A stretch of 37,265 nt of DNA from NCBI GenBank assembly GCA_017442265.1, contig JAFSAC010000059.1, forward strand, positions 1 through 37,265, written 5' to 3'. Below, piece by piece: positions 17,888-27,679 of the stretch (its first letter is position 1; each line of letters starts with the position of its first letter). The notes under the pieces are model-generated. The model searched no databases, had not been told where the DNA came from, and saw only the letters and a list, made by a program, of their open reading frames with translations. This stretch comes from Clostridia bacterium. GTDB taxonomy: Bacteria > Bacillota > Clostridia > Oscillospirales > Acutalibacteraceae. The position numbers were made by a program, and so were the translations under genes.

Positions 17888-18892
17888 TTATTCGGCCGCA
17901 TCCGGCGATTTTGCCACCGCTTCGGTGATCGCTTCGATCACCCCGGCAGATGCAAAGACGGTCGCCTGATAAATGGCGCTGCAGAACGCTTTAGCATCCG
18001 AGTTGCCGTGTGCCTTAATGACCGGTTTGGCAACCCCGATCAGCGGAGCACCACCCACCTCGGACACGTCCATTTTCTTTTTGAGTCCCTTCATCTTGGG
18101 CAGAACGATCGCCGCCGCAATTTTGGTGAGAAGGTTACTTTTAAAGATATCTTTAATATTGTGCATCAGCATCGAGGCGGTACCCTCGATCGTTTTGAGC
18201 AACACGTTGCCGGTAAAGCCGTCCGCTACCACGATATCCGCGACACCAGCCGGCACATCTCTCGCTTCCACGTTGCCGATAAACGGCAGATCGCTGTCTT
18301 TGAGCAACTGATAGGTTTCCTGCTGCAGCGGTCCACCCTTGCTCGGTTCGGTACCGATGTTGAGCAATCCCACCTTCGCATCGGTGCGGCCCAACACCCG
18401 GGTCATATACAGATGACCCATACGGGCAAACTGCACCAGCATTTCCGGGCGGCAATCGGCGTTAGCGCCGCTATCGATCAGCAAAAACGGCTCCTTGTCC
18501 GACGGCACCAACGGGGCGAGCGCCGGGCGGGAAACCCCTTTGATGCGTTTAACGATAAAGGTGGCACCCATAATGAGCGCACCGGTACTGCCGGCGCTGA
18601 CAATCGCATCCCCTTCCCCGGCCGCCAGCCGACGGAAGCCCTCTGCCATAGAGCAATTCTTATGCGCTTTCAGGATACTGCGCGGTTCGTCCTCCATACC
18701 GATGACGTCCGGCGCATCCACGATCTCCATACCGGTAAGCGAGATATCGTTTTCTTTGGCGACCCGGCGGATCTCCTCCTCCCGACCAACCAGCAGAATA
18801 TCCACCTTATACTTCTCGACCGCCATAGCGGCGCCGCGAAGGATCTCAAGCGGTGCGTTATCTCCGCCGAAAGCATCCACAATAATACGCAT
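17888..18892 (-). CDS. plsX: Phosphate acyltransferase PlsX
   Basis: A 334-residue peripheral membrane enzyme that converts acyl-ACP to acyl-phosphate for phospholipid synthesis (substrate of PlsY). Family marks are the N-terminal RIIVDAFGGDNAP, DAIVSAGSTGALIMGA (about 92-107), LLNIGTEPSKG and VADGFTGNVLLKT. An in-frame TTG six bases upstream is possible, but ATG at 18892 has the better spacing (10 bases) from AAAGGGG. The TGA of trmFO lies only two bases before this ATG, so the genes are coupled. No fapR, fabH or acpP is adjacent. Confidence 0.97.
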   Translation of the reverse strand: MRIIVDAFGGDNAPLEILRGAAMAVEKYKVDILLVGREEEIRRVAKENDISLTGMEIVDAPDVIGMEDEPRSILKAHKNCSMAEGFRRLAAGEGDAIVSAGSTGALIMGATFIVKRIKGVSRPALAPLVPSDKEPFLLIDSGANADCRPEMLVQFARMGHLYMTRVLGRTDAKVGLLNIGTEPSKGGPLQQETYQLLKDSDLPFIGNVEARDVPAGVADIVVADGFTGNVLLKTIEGTASMLMHNIKDIFKSNLLTKIAAAIVLPKMKGLKKKMDVSEVGGAPLIGVAKPVIKAHGNSDAKAFCSAIYQATVFASAGVIEAITEAVAKSPDAAE

Positions 18893-18894
18893 AA

Positions 18895-20202
18895 TCAAAT
18901 ATCCCCTTTCAGTTGATCCAGGATACCCAGCGAACGGGCCGCTAAAGCGGCATACCGCTGTTTTTTATCCCGAATGGGTTGAGAGAGCGGCGGTAAAATC
19001 CCAAAATTCGCTCCCATTGGCTGAAAATCCGCCGTCGGTGTGCTGACGTAGGTGGACAGCGCCCCGATCATCGTTTCCCGCGGGAGGGTGAGAGAAGGGA
19101 TTCCCTTCACCCGTCGAACGGCATTGATCCCCGCCATAAGACCGGAGGCCGCCGATTCCATATACCCCTCCACCCCGGTCATCTGACCGGCGAAAAAGAG
19201 GGTATCCCGCCCGATGACCGAAAAATCGGATTGAAGAAAACCGGGCGATTGAAGGTAGGTGTTGCGATGCATCACCCCATACCGCAGAAATTCAGCATTT
19301 TTCAGGGCCGGAATCAACCCGAACACCCGTTTTTGTTCGCCGAATTTGAGGTTGGTTTGAAAACCGACCAGGTTATACATCGTTCCGTCGGCATTTTCCC
19401 GCCGAAGCTGTAACACCGCCCACGGACGGTGTCCGGTGCGCGGATCACGAAGCCCCACCGGCTTCATCGGACCGAACCGCAGGGTATCCGCCCCACGGCG
19501 CGCGAGAACCTCTACCGGCATACAGCCCTCGTATACCTTGAGGGTATCAAATTCGTGAAGCGGGGCGGTTTCTGCCGCAATCAGTGCGGCGTAAAACGCC
19601 TCGTATTCCTCTTTATTCATCGGGCAGTTGATATAATCCCCTTCCCCGCTCTCCTCCCGATCATACCGGGAAGCGCAAAAAGCAGAGGTCATATCAATGC
19701 TGTCCGCCGACACGATCGGCGCGGCGGCATCGTAAAAATGCAGAGCGCCGTTCAGGTCTGCGATCTCCCCCGCCAGTTTCCCGGCGGTAAGCGGTCCGGT
19801 GGCGATCACCGTCACCCCGTCGGTGGGGATCGCGGTCACCTGCTCGGTTTCCACCGTGATGAGCGGATGAGAGCGGATCTTTTCGGTCACCGCTCTCGCA
19901 AACGCTTCCCGATCCACCGCTAATGCCCCACCGGCGGGAACCGCACATTCTTCCGCAATCGGGACACATAAAGACCCGAGCTCTTTCATCTCGGCTTTGA
20001 GCAGTCCTGCCGCACTTTCCACCCGACGGGCTTTCAGCGAATTGGAGCACACCAGCTCCGCAAACAGCGGAGAACGATGAGCCGGAGTAAAGGTGACCGG
20101 CTTCATTTCATATAAACGAACCGGGATACCGGCTTTGGCGGCCGCAAACGCCGCCTCACAACCGGCCAGCCCCGCTCCGATCACCTTAATTTCCTGTGAC
20201 AC
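18895..20202 (-). CDS. trmFO: tRNA m5U54 methyltransferase TrmFO (folate/FAD-dependent)
   Basis: An enzyme that methylates U54 of the tRNA T-loop using methylenetetrahydrofolate and FADH2. The N-terminal dinucleotide fold is VIGAGLAGCEAAFAA; further family signatures are RSPLFAELVCSNSLK, the Cys-containing YINCPMNKEEYEAFY, and FFAGQMTGVEGYMESAASG. The C-terminus PMGANFGILPPL is typical. Two starts compete: ATG at 20217, overlapping the topA stop, and GTG at 20202, which has GAGG nine bases upstream and gives an N-terminus (SQEIKVIGAG) of the usual family length (435 residues). I prefer GTG, with modest certainty. topA-trmFO is a conserved Firmicutes pair. Confidence 0.95.
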   Translation of the reverse strand: MSQEIKVIGAGLAGCEAAFAAAKAGIPVRLYEMKPVTFTPAHRSPLFAELVCSNSLKARRVESAAGLLKAEMKELGSLCVPIAEECAVPAGGALAVDREAFARAVTEKIRSHPLITVETEQVTAIPTDGVTVIATGPLTAGKLAGEIADLNGALHFYDAAAPIVSADSIDMTSAFCASRYDREESGEGDYINCPMNKEEYEAFYAALIAAETAPLHEFDTLKVYEGCMPVEVLARRGADTLRFGPMKPVGLRDPRTGHRPWAVLQLRRENADGTMYNLVGFQTNLKFGEQKRVFGLIPALKNAEFLRYGVMHRNTYLQSPGFLQSDFSVIGRDTLFFAGQMTGVEGYMESAASGLMAGINAVRRVKGIPSLTLPRETMIGALSTYVSTPTADFQPMGANFGILPPLSQPIRDKKQRYAALAARSLGILDQLKGDI

Positions 20203-20213
20203 GCAGGTGTTCC

Positions 20214-22286
<2,073 letters not shown>

Positions 22287-22321
22287 AGCGGCGGCCTCCT
22301 TTCTGAGGGTGAAAATGGGGT

Positions 22322-23515
22322 TTAAGAGATACGGAAATATTGCTGACCGGCGGTGCTTCCTACACAACCGAGCAGTTCCAGTTCGGTGAGCAGTACCAGC
22401 GTTTCCGGTATGGTCATCTCGGTCAATTTCGCCAGCCGATCGATCGGCAGCGGGTCTTTGGTCAGGTGGGCATACACCCGTTTGGCTGATTCGGAAGCAT
22501 CGGCTACCGCCAAATTGTCTGCGGTGTCATCCGCTACCGACAACCGAACCGGTTGCGGTTTCAGCGACAGCGGTGCGGTTTTCTCAATCGAGTCCACCAC
22601 CCATTTTTCCGCCGTTTCTGCCGCCGACTCGTCTAACAGTCCCGGGTAGCGGGCGGTATAATCCTCCAGCAGATCTTTGGCTGAGGTGACCAAGGTGGCG
22701 CCTTTGCGAATCTGCTGATGCGTACCTTCGTAATGATGATCCCGGACACTCCCCGGCATCGCGAACACCTCTCTGCCCTGATCGCGGGCGAGATTGGCGG
22801 TAATCAGCGAGCCGCTACGGAACGGCGCCTCGGTCACACAAACACCGAGTGCCATACCGGACATCAGCCGATTACGAACGTGGTAGTCACAGTAGAATTT
22901 ACAGCCGGGCGGATATTCGGTCACGATTGCGCCGCCCTGCTGTAAAATACGGCGGCGAAGCGGTTCATTTTCCGGCGGATAGCTCACGTCCGGCGGAGCG
23001 GCTTTCACCAGCACCGTTTTCCCGCCGGCAATCAGCGCCCCTTCGTGCGCCGCCGCATCAATGCCCACGGCACCGCCGCTGACCACCACCATACCGGCGG
23101 CCGCCAGACCTGCGGCAAGGGCTTTCGTATTATTCACGCCGTTCCGGGTGGCACGGCGCTGTCCGACCACCGCAATGGCCGGAAGGATATTCAGATCGGG
23201 GAAATTTCCCTGTCCGTACAGCACCGCCGGGAAACCGACGATCTGCCGTAAAAGATCGGGATACCGGGCATCCTCAGGAGTGAGTATCCACCCGCCGAGT
23301 TTCTGCATCGCGGTCAAAATCCGCTCGGCTTCCTCCAACGATTTATCCAGTAGCGCCTGCCGGGTAGGCCGGCGCAGGTCAACCGAGAGCAAAGCCGACT
23401 CGTCCGCTTCATAAATCTCGTCGATGTTCTCAAAATGCTCGAACAGGCGGTTGATAACGATACTGCCCAGCGGCAACCGCCGCTGTAACCAGATCCAATA
23501 TACTCGTCTATCCAT
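22322..23515 (-). CDS. dprA: DNA processing protein DprA
   Basis: A 397-residue DprA/Smf protein that loads RecA onto incoming single strands during transformation; many non-competent bacteria also carry it. The N-terminal helical domain (about 1-80) is followed by the Rossmann-type DprA core with AVVGQRRATRNGV near 118, VVSGGAVGIDAAAHEGAL near 145 and MPGSVRDHHYEGTHQ near 250, where the usual Asn of the GTN motif is His. A C-terminal winged-helix-like region (about 325-397) ends the protein. It starts 3 bases after the SpoU-type methyltransferase gene. No com operon is present here, so competence cannot be inferred. Confidence 0.95.
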   Translation of the reverse strand: MDRRVYWIWLQRRLPLGSIVINRLFEHFENIDEIYEADESALLSVDLRRPTRQALLDKSLEEAERILTAMQKLGGWILTPEDARYPDLLRQIVGFPAVLYGQGNFPDLNILPAIAVVGQRRATRNGVNNTKALAAGLAAAGMVVVSGGAVGIDAAAHEGALIAGGKTVLVKAAPPDVSYPPENEPLRRRILQQGGAIVTEYPPGCKFYCDYHVRNRLMSGMALGVCVTEAPFRSGSLITANLARDQGREVFAMPGSVRDHHYEGTHQQIRKGATLVTSAKDLLEDYTARYPGLLDESAAETAEKWVVDSIEKTAPLSLKPQPVRLSVADDTADNLAVADASESAKRVYAHLTKDPLPIDRLAKLTEMTIPETLVLLTELELLGCVGSTAGQQYFRIS

Positions 23516-23518
23516 AGA

Positions 23519-24310
23519 TCAGCCCTCGCGGTTGAGTTCCCACAACACAATGGAGGCCGCCACCGCCGCATTCAGCGATTCGGCGCGACCGGACATCGGA
23601 ATGGTGATCGGGGTGTCGCAGGCGGCAATGGTCGCCGTCTTCAGCCCGTTCCCCTCATTGCCGATCAGACAGATGCCGCCACCCGGCAAATGCGCCTGCT
23701 GCACCGGGGTGGCCGAGCGGTCCGGCACGCACGCAAAGGTGCGAATGCCTTGCTCTTTCCACACCGGGATATGAGCCGAAAAATCATTAACAACGGCAAA
23801 CGGCAGACGAAACACACCACCCATACTGCTCCGCAGTACCTTCGGGCTATACAGATCACAGCATCCGTCCGAGAGCAGAATGCCGGATACCCCAAGCGCT
23901 TCCGCCGTGCGGATCACCGCACCGAGATTGGCCGGGTCCTGCATATCCTCCAGCGCGAGGTATCGCCCGGTAGGACTCATTTCGGTTGGGGACAAGGTGT
24001 TTTCCGGCATCTTACCAATACAGAAAATGCCCTGCGGCGAGGTGGTATCCGAAAGAAAGGTAGCCAGTTGCGGGGTGATCTCATAAAAAGTCTTCGCCCG
24101 CATAACCACCGGCTCCAACAGCAAAGGATAGGTTTCTTTCGCTTTTTCGGTGAAAAGCACCGCTTCGATCGAAATATCCGACAGCGCCGCATCCTGACAC
24201 AGGCGCGCTCCTTCACAGGCAAACGCTCCCTGTTTCCGCCGAAAACGTCCGTCGGAATTCAGTTGCCGCCACCGTTTTATGACCGGATTTTCCTTGCTGG
24301 TAATGATCAC
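23519..24310 (-). CDS. SpoU/TrmH-family RNA 2'-O-methyltransferase
   Basis: A 263-residue SPOUT methyltransferase that probably 2'-O-methylates rRNA or tRNA using S-adenosylmethionine. The N-terminal substrate-binding domain (about 1-90) begins with the typical ITSKENPVIKRWRQL. Motif 1 is LEDMQDPANLGAVIRTAEAL (about 118-137), motif 2 is LIGNEGNGL (about 212-220) and motif 3 is IPMSGRAESLNAAVA (about 236-250), forming the knotted cofactor site. It starts at GTG 24310 with GGAGGGG five bases upstream. It appears to be the first gene of the run continuing through dprA and topA. The exact RNA target cannot be told from sequence. Confidence 0.93.
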   Translation of the reverse strand: MIITSKENPVIKRWRQLNSDGRFRRKQGAFACEGARLCQDAALSDISIEAVLFTEKAKETYPLLLEPVVMRAKTFYEITPQLATFLSDTTSPQGIFCIGKMPENTLSPTEMSPTGRYLALEDMQDPANLGAVIRTAEALGVSGILLSDGCCDLYSPKVLRSSMGGVFRLPFAVVNDFSAHIPVWKEQGIRTFACVPDRSATPVQQAHLPGGGICLIGNEGNGLKTATIAACDTPITIPMSGRAESLNAAVAASIVLWELNREG

Positions 24311-24339
24311 CGATACCCCTCCCTTCGCCGAAAATGACA

Positions 24340-24362
24340 GGGCAAACGGTCAAAATTTGCCC
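24340..24362 (-). terminator. Weak hairpin between rplT and the SpoU-type gene
   Basis: A 7-bp perfect stem (24340-24346 with 24356-24362) with a 9-base loop lies just after the main rplT terminator. It has only a weak T-rich tail, so it may be a backup terminator or a 5' leader hairpin of the methyltransferase transcript. Confidence 0.35.
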
Positions 24363-24377
24363 GCCGAAAAACCGAAA

Positions 24378-24406
24378 CGGCGCCCATCGGTCAAGCCGAT
24401 GGGCGC
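24378..24406 (-). terminator. Terminator of the infC-rpmI-rplT operon
   Basis: An 11-bp perfect GC-rich stem (24380-24390 with 24396-24406), loop of 5 bases, lies 10 bases after the rplT stop codon and is followed on the minus strand by a T-rich tail. Confidence 0.8.
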
Positions 24407-24415
24407 AGTAACAGC

Positions 24416-24775
24416 TTATTTAGATAAGGCCTTTTCCGCCTTGGCGGCCAGGGTCGCAAACGCCGCAGCGTCGGACACCGCGAGCTCCGCCAGCATCTTG
24501 CGGTTCATGGTGATACCGGCCTTGTTCAGACCGTTCATGAAGGTGGAGTAGTTCATCCCGTTGACACGTGCCGCCGCAGAGATGCGGGTGATCCACAGAC
24601 GACGGAAGTCACGCTTGCGCTGTTTACGGCCGATGTAAGCATACTGACCGGACTTCATCACCGCTTCTTTTGCGGTTTTGAACAGCTTGGATTTTGCACC
24701 GTAATAGCCCTTCGCGAGCTTTAAGGTCTTCTTTCTTCTTTTGCGCGTCATCATCGCGCCTTTAATACGAGCCAT
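24416..24775 (-). CDS. rplT: 50S ribosomal protein L20
   Basis: A 119-residue L20. The basic N-terminal extension [20 protein letters not shown] is followed by the globular helical domain with [16 protein letters not shown] and [13 protein letters not shown]20 is an early-assembling 50S protein and in Firmicutes represses its own operon by binding the infC leader RNA. It is the last gene of infC-rpmI-rplT and has AGGTACG-type spacing before the ATG. Confidence 0.98.
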   Translation of the reverse strand: MARIKGAMMTRKRRKKTLKLAKGYYGAKSKLFKTAKEAVMKSGQYAYIGRKQRKRDFRRLWITRISAAARVNGMNYSTFMNGLNKAGITMNRKMLAELAVSDAAAFATLAAKAEKALSK

Positions 24776-24793
24776 TTTTCGTACCTCCGTCCT

Positions 24794-24991
24794 TTATTTG
24801 TAAGGGACCATGCGCTTGACCTTCGCGACGTTGGTTACGTCCGCCACGGTGGTCTTACGCAGATTTCTCTTGCGTTTGGTGGTTTTCTTGTTCAGGATGT
24901 GCGACTTGTTAGCATGGGCGCGAACGACCTTGCCGCTTTTGCTCAGTTTGAAGCGCTTTTTGGCGCCGCTGTGCGTCTTGATCTTAGGCAT
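24794..24991 (-). CDS. rpmI: 50S ribosomal protein L35
   Basis: A 65-residue basic protein with the L35 signature [20 protein letters not shown] at its N-terminus and [20 protein letters not shown] towards the end. It lies between infC and rplT in the order seen in almost all bacteria, with 18 bases before rplT and 42 bases after infC. Confidence 0.98.
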   Translation of the reverse strand: MPKIKTHSGAKKRFKLSKSGKVVRAHANKSHILNKKTTKRKRNLRKTTVADVTNVAKVKRMVPYK

Positions 24992-25033
24992 AACTTTTAT
25001 CCTCCTTAAATGACTTCATTAGCCATAATTGGT

Positions 25034-25552
25034 TTATTTGGCGGGCTTGGGCGACAGGAACATGATCATGCTCCGGCCTTCCAGCTTCGCTTGCTTTTCC
25101 ACCACCGCAAACTCGGCACACGCATCAGCAAACCGTTTCATCGATTCGTTGCCCAGTTCCGGGTGGGCCATTTCACGGCCACGGAACCGAATGGACACCT
25201 TGACCCGGTCACCCTGCTGGATAAACCGTGCCGCGTGGTTGACCTTGGTGTTGAAATCACCGATATCGGTGTTCAGTCCCAGGCGCACCTCTTTGACGTC
25301 CACGACGTGCTGGTTCTTTTTCGCCTCTTTTTCACGCTTGGCCTGTTCGAAGCGGTATTTTCCGTAGTCGGCGATCCGACAGACCGGCGGTACCGCGTGC
25401 GGCGCGATCTTAATGAGGTCGAGACCGCTTTCATCGGCCAGTTTCTGCGCTTCTTTCGAGCTCATAATGCCAACCTGCTGTCCGGCGGCATCAATCACCC
25501 GGACTTCGCTGTCCCGGATCTGTTCGTTGATCTGCAGCTCCTTAACGGCTAT
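25034..25552 (-). CDS. infC: Translation initiation factor IF-3 with an ATA start codon
   Basis: A 172-residue IF-3 that prevents premature subunit joining and checks the start codon. The N-domain begins KELQINEQIRDSEVRVI; the C-domain has VKVSIRFRGREMAHPELG and ends MIMFLSPKPAK. No ATG or GTG lies at the expected start. Instead GGAGGT (25561-25566 in window coordinates) stands 8-9 bases before an ATA codon at 25552-25550, at the family N-terminus. Longer in-frame readings run through the leader hairpins and are implausible. Rare start codons (AUU in E. coli) are established for infC and let IF-3 limit its own synthesis. It heads infC-rpmI-rplT. Confidence 0.95.
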   Translation of the reverse strand: MAVKELQINEQIRDSEVRVIDAAGQQVGIMSSKEAQKLADESGLDLIKIAPHAVPPVCRIADYGKYRFEQAKREKEAKKNQHVVDVKEVRLGLNTDIGDFNTKVNHAARFIQQGDRVKVSIRFRGREMAHPELGNESMKRFADACAEFAVVEKQAKLEGRSMIMFLSPKPAK

Positions 25553-25726
25553 GGGAAAGCACCTCCACCACTGCGTTTTGCAGTGAAAAATCATAAAACG
25601 CGGGCAGTCGAAACTGCCCGCGTGAAAAATCACCGCACCTCTCCCCTAAAGGGGAAAGAACGACTATCTGCCCAACGAAGTCATCTCCGCAGGCGAGAGC
25701 GGGCAAACGCTCTGCTTTGTTTTACC
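25553..25726 (-). promoter_or_regulatory. L20-type autoregulatory leader of infC-rpmI-rplT
   Basis: About 170 bases of structured leader lie between a consensus promoter and infC. It contains a strong attenuator-like hairpin and a second hairpin that abuts the ribosome binding site (6-bp stem, 25569-25574 with 25580-25585). Several GC-rich pairing segments upstream could form the alternative fold. In B. subtilis the same operon is controlled by L20 binding to such a leader with premature termination; the position and layout match, although I cannot run a covariance model. Confidence 0.75.
25586..25623 (-). terminator. Attenuator hairpin in the infC leader
   Basis: An 11-bp perfect stem (25598-25608 with 25613-25623) closed by a UUCG tetraloop on the minus strand is followed by TTTTATGATTTTT. 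It lies inside the leader, upstream of the infC ribosome binding site, as expected for regulated termination. Confidence 0.8.
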
Positions 25727-25731
25727 GGTTT

Positions 25732-25760
25732 AGTATACCAACCGTTTGGCGGTTTGTCAA
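25732..25760 (-). promoter_or_regulatory. Sigma-A promoter of infC-rpmI-rplT
   Basis: Minus-strand TTGACA (25755-25760), 17-base spacer, TATACT (25732-25737). This is close to a perfect consensus. Confidence 0.85.
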
Positions 25761-25779
25761 GAGGTTTTTCAGAACTTTT

Positions 25780-26652
25780 TTACAGGCCCTTTTGTTCCAG
25801 GTATTCCTCCAAGCAAATGCCCTTTTCCATGATCTCCTTCGCCGCTTCTTTTCCGACGTAGCGGTAGTGCCACGGCTCGTAGATCACCCCGGTGATCGCC
25901 TCTTTTCCCTTCGGGAAGCGAAGAATAAAGCCGTAGTCGGCGCAATTCTCAACGAGCCAGCGGAACGCCGCCGTGTTTTCAAAGCTCTCCTCCAGCGAGT
26001 AATTGCCGCTTCCGCCAAGGTCGGCGGCAAGACCGGTGTTGTGCTCGCTCTGTCCGGGGCGTTTCACCACCGTGGCGGCGATCTCCTCCGCTCTCGCTTG
26101 CGAATACCCTTGTCCGAGGTATTTATTCACCTGACGCTGATACAAGCTTTTCTGCAACGCTACCGAGCGATAGCAGGAAACCGGCTGTAATTTGAGCGCC
26201 GGGTTTTCGGCGTTCCCCGCCGCCAGCATCTCCCGAAGCGCTTCCACCGCCCGGCTGTCAAACAGTTTTCCCGACAGTCCGCCACCGTATTCCACCGCCG
26301 TGAAGCTTTGATCGTAATCGCCCGGCAAGGTGTTCCAGTCGTTGGCAAGCTTCAGGTACCACACCCCGCCTGCCGGCTGAACGTAATGCTTGATATTCTC
26401 CGTTTTGACGGTGGTGGCGGCGGTTTTCTTGGTGGTGGACGCCGTGGTGGTCGGTTTGGCGGTCGCAATAGTGGTCACCACCGTGGTTTCCGGCGTATCA
26501 TCGGCCGGCTTTTCCGCCGGCTTCAACAAACGAAACAGACCGGCTACCAACACCCCGATCAACGCCACCAGCAGGATAACGATCGCAATGATCCAGCCCA
26601 GTACCTGAGCACGGCTCACCTTCCGTTTACGTTTGCGTGTATGTCTTGCCAT
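25780..26652 (-). CDS. VanY-type D-alanyl-D-alanine carboxypeptidase (M15B), membrane-anchored
   Basis: A 290-residue exported enzyme. A very basic N-terminus (ARHTRKRKRKVSRAQ) precedes one transmembrane helix (about 18-42). A Thr/Lys-rich linker (about 52-86) leads to the M15B peptidase domain (about 110-285). The zinc motif SxHxxGxAxD reads SEHNTGLAAD and the downstream catalytic motif is EPWHYRYVG. Such enzymes trim the terminal D-Ala from peptidoglycan pentapeptides outside the cell. No vanR/S/H/A genes are nearby, so this is a housekeeping-type carboxypeptidase rather than a resistance cassette. It has its own promoter. Confidence 0.93.
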   Translation of the reverse strand: MARHTRKRKRKVSRAQVLGWIIAIVILLVALIGVLVAGLFRLLKPAEKPADDTPETTVVTTIATAKPTTTASTTKKTAATTVKTENIKHYVQPAGGVWYLKLANDWNTLPGDYDQSFTAVEYGGGLSGKLFDSRAVEALREMLAAGNAENPALKLQPVSCYRSVALQKSLYQRQVNKYLGQGYSQARAEEIAATVVKRPGQSEHNTGLAADLGGSGNYSLEESFENTAAFRWLVENCADYGFILRFPKGKEAITGVIYEPWHYRYVGKEAAKEIMEKGICLEEYLEQKGL

Positions 26653-26684
26653 AAATTTTCACTTCCTTGTTTTGTTCGGCATTT

Positions 26685-26713
26685 AGTATAACACATATTT
26701 CGCGCCGGTGCAA
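26685..26713 (-). promoter_or_regulatory. Sigma-A promoter of the VanY-type gene
   Basis: Minus-strand TTGCAC (26708-26713), 17-base spacer, TATACT (26685-26690) with an upstream TG extending the -10 element. It starts just after the M23 terminator. Confidence 0.75.
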
Positions 26714-26716
26714 CCA

Positions 26717-26757
26717 AAAAAGCGACCCCGCAGGTAAACTGCGAGGCCGCTTTTTGC
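26717..26757 (-). terminator. Terminator after the M23 (SpoIIQ-like) gene
   Basis: A long hairpin with an AAAAGCGGCC/GGTCGCTTTT-type stem with minor mismatches and a T-run on both strands. It lies 14 bases after the M23 stop codon. Confidence 0.8.
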
Positions 26758-26770
26758 CCTTCTTACCGAG

Positions 26771-27505
26771 TCATCGGGAACCGATGATTTCCGAGGGCGC
26801 GCTTTCTTCTTTATATTTCACTTCTTTATCGATCGTTTTCACCGGATCGACGTAGTTGCCGCTCACCGTCACCTCTAAATGCAGATGACAGCCGTCGGCG
26901 CTTTCGCACGGGACACCCGAAAGACTGCCGATGACGTCGTTCACCGACACCTTCTCCCCCTCTTTGACCGAGGCGGTCACCCCGCAGTACCGGGATTGCA
27001 CCCCGAACCCGTGGTCGATCACGAGGCATTCGCCCCAAGAAGGATCCTCCTCGATCTTAACAACGGTGCCGTCGGCAATCGCCTTGACGGTCATCCCCTC
27101 GTTACCGCCAAAGTCGGCTCCGGTATGACAGCGCCAATCCCCCATAGTATTGGAGAATACCGGCGTGGTGCCGCTAAAGCCCTTGACCACCTCGTTGGAG
27201 CCGGGCAACACAAACAGCGGATCAGCGGCGGTGGGCGCAGTCGTCGGGGCGGTAGTACGGGTGGTAGTCGGAACGGTAGTGGAAACGGTGGTGCGGGTAT
27301 CCGGCAGGTTGGTCACCGGTTCGGCCACCTGCTGACCGTCCGGGTCGGAAGGGGCGGGATCGGGGTCGCCCGAAAAACCAAAGCCGTCCGAAAAGGTGGC
27401 GATCGTCACCCCGGCAATCACCAGCAGGCACAAGCCCAACACCACGTAAAAGCCCTTACCGGACAGAAATTTTTTGAAGCGGGAGGGTTGTCGTATCGTA
27501 GACAT
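26771..27505 (-). CDS. Membrane-anchored M23 (LytM) protein, SpoIIQ-like
   Basis: A 244-residue protein with one N-terminal transmembrane helix (about 18-38), a Pro/Thr-rich linker (about 50-95) and a LytM domain (about 100-235). The zinc ligands HTGADF (His and Asp) and HLHLEV are intact, so endopeptidase activity is possible. The approach VFSNTMGDWRCHTGADF resembles clostridial SpoIIQ, which joins the forespore and mother-cell membranes by binding SpoIIIAH during engulfment. The Cys-rich sequence (five Cys in the domain) is unusual. No spoIID lies next to it, so a vegetative wall hydrolase remains possible. It has AAAGGA before its ATG and is the first leftward gene at the divergent region. 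Confidence 0.8.
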   Translation of the reverse strand: MSTIRQPSRFKKFLSGKGFYVVLGLCLLVIAGVTIATFSDGFGFSGDPDPAPSDPDGQQVAEPVTNLPDTRTTVSTTVPTTTRTTAPTTAPTAADPLFVLPGSNEVVKGFSGTTPVFSNTMGDWRCHTGADFGGNEGMTVKAIADGTVVKIEEDPSWGECLVIDHGFGVQSRYCGVTASVKEGEKVSVNDVIGSLSGVPCESADGCHLHLEVTVSGNYVDPVKTIDKEVKYKEESAPSEIIGSR

Positions 27506-27565
27506 ATTTCATCGTCCTTTCTGTTCACTTTTTCGGTCACATCTCTATTGTGAACCGTTTTTCAG

Positions 27566-27594
27566 AGATTATGCCGAAAAAAACTTGTATACAA
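27566..27594 (-). promoter_or_regulatory. Candidate promoter of the M23 gene
   Basis: Minus-strand TTGTAT (27589-27594), 17-base spacer, TAATCT (27566-27571). The -35 box shares a palindrome with the opposite promoter. Confidence 0.45.
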
Positions 27595-27616
27595 AATGAA
27601 AACAATATGATATACT
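27585..27616 (+). promoter_or_regulatory. Candidate promoter of the precorrin-2 dehydrogenase-like gene
   Basis: Plus-strand TATACT (27611-27616) with an extended -10 TG (27608-27609). TTGTAT (27585-27590) is a possible -35 but sits 20 bases away, so the extended -10 probably carries recognition. Confidence 0.5.
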
Positions 27617-27679
27617 GGATAAAATAGAACCGTTGCGCCGTTTATAGCGGCAAAAAAACAACAAGGGCAGGTGGTTTCT

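Noticed and set aside
17879..18916. A 345-codon open frame antisense to plsX, and a similar 331-codon frame at 7032-8027 opposite leuS
   Set aside because: Both lie exactly opposite well-supported genes, have no start signals and no family resemblance.
25780..26652. Vancomycin-resistance cluster because of the VanY-type gene
   Set aside because: No ligase, dehydrogenase, dipeptidase or two-component genes are nearby; a lone M15B carboxypeptidase is common in Clostridia.
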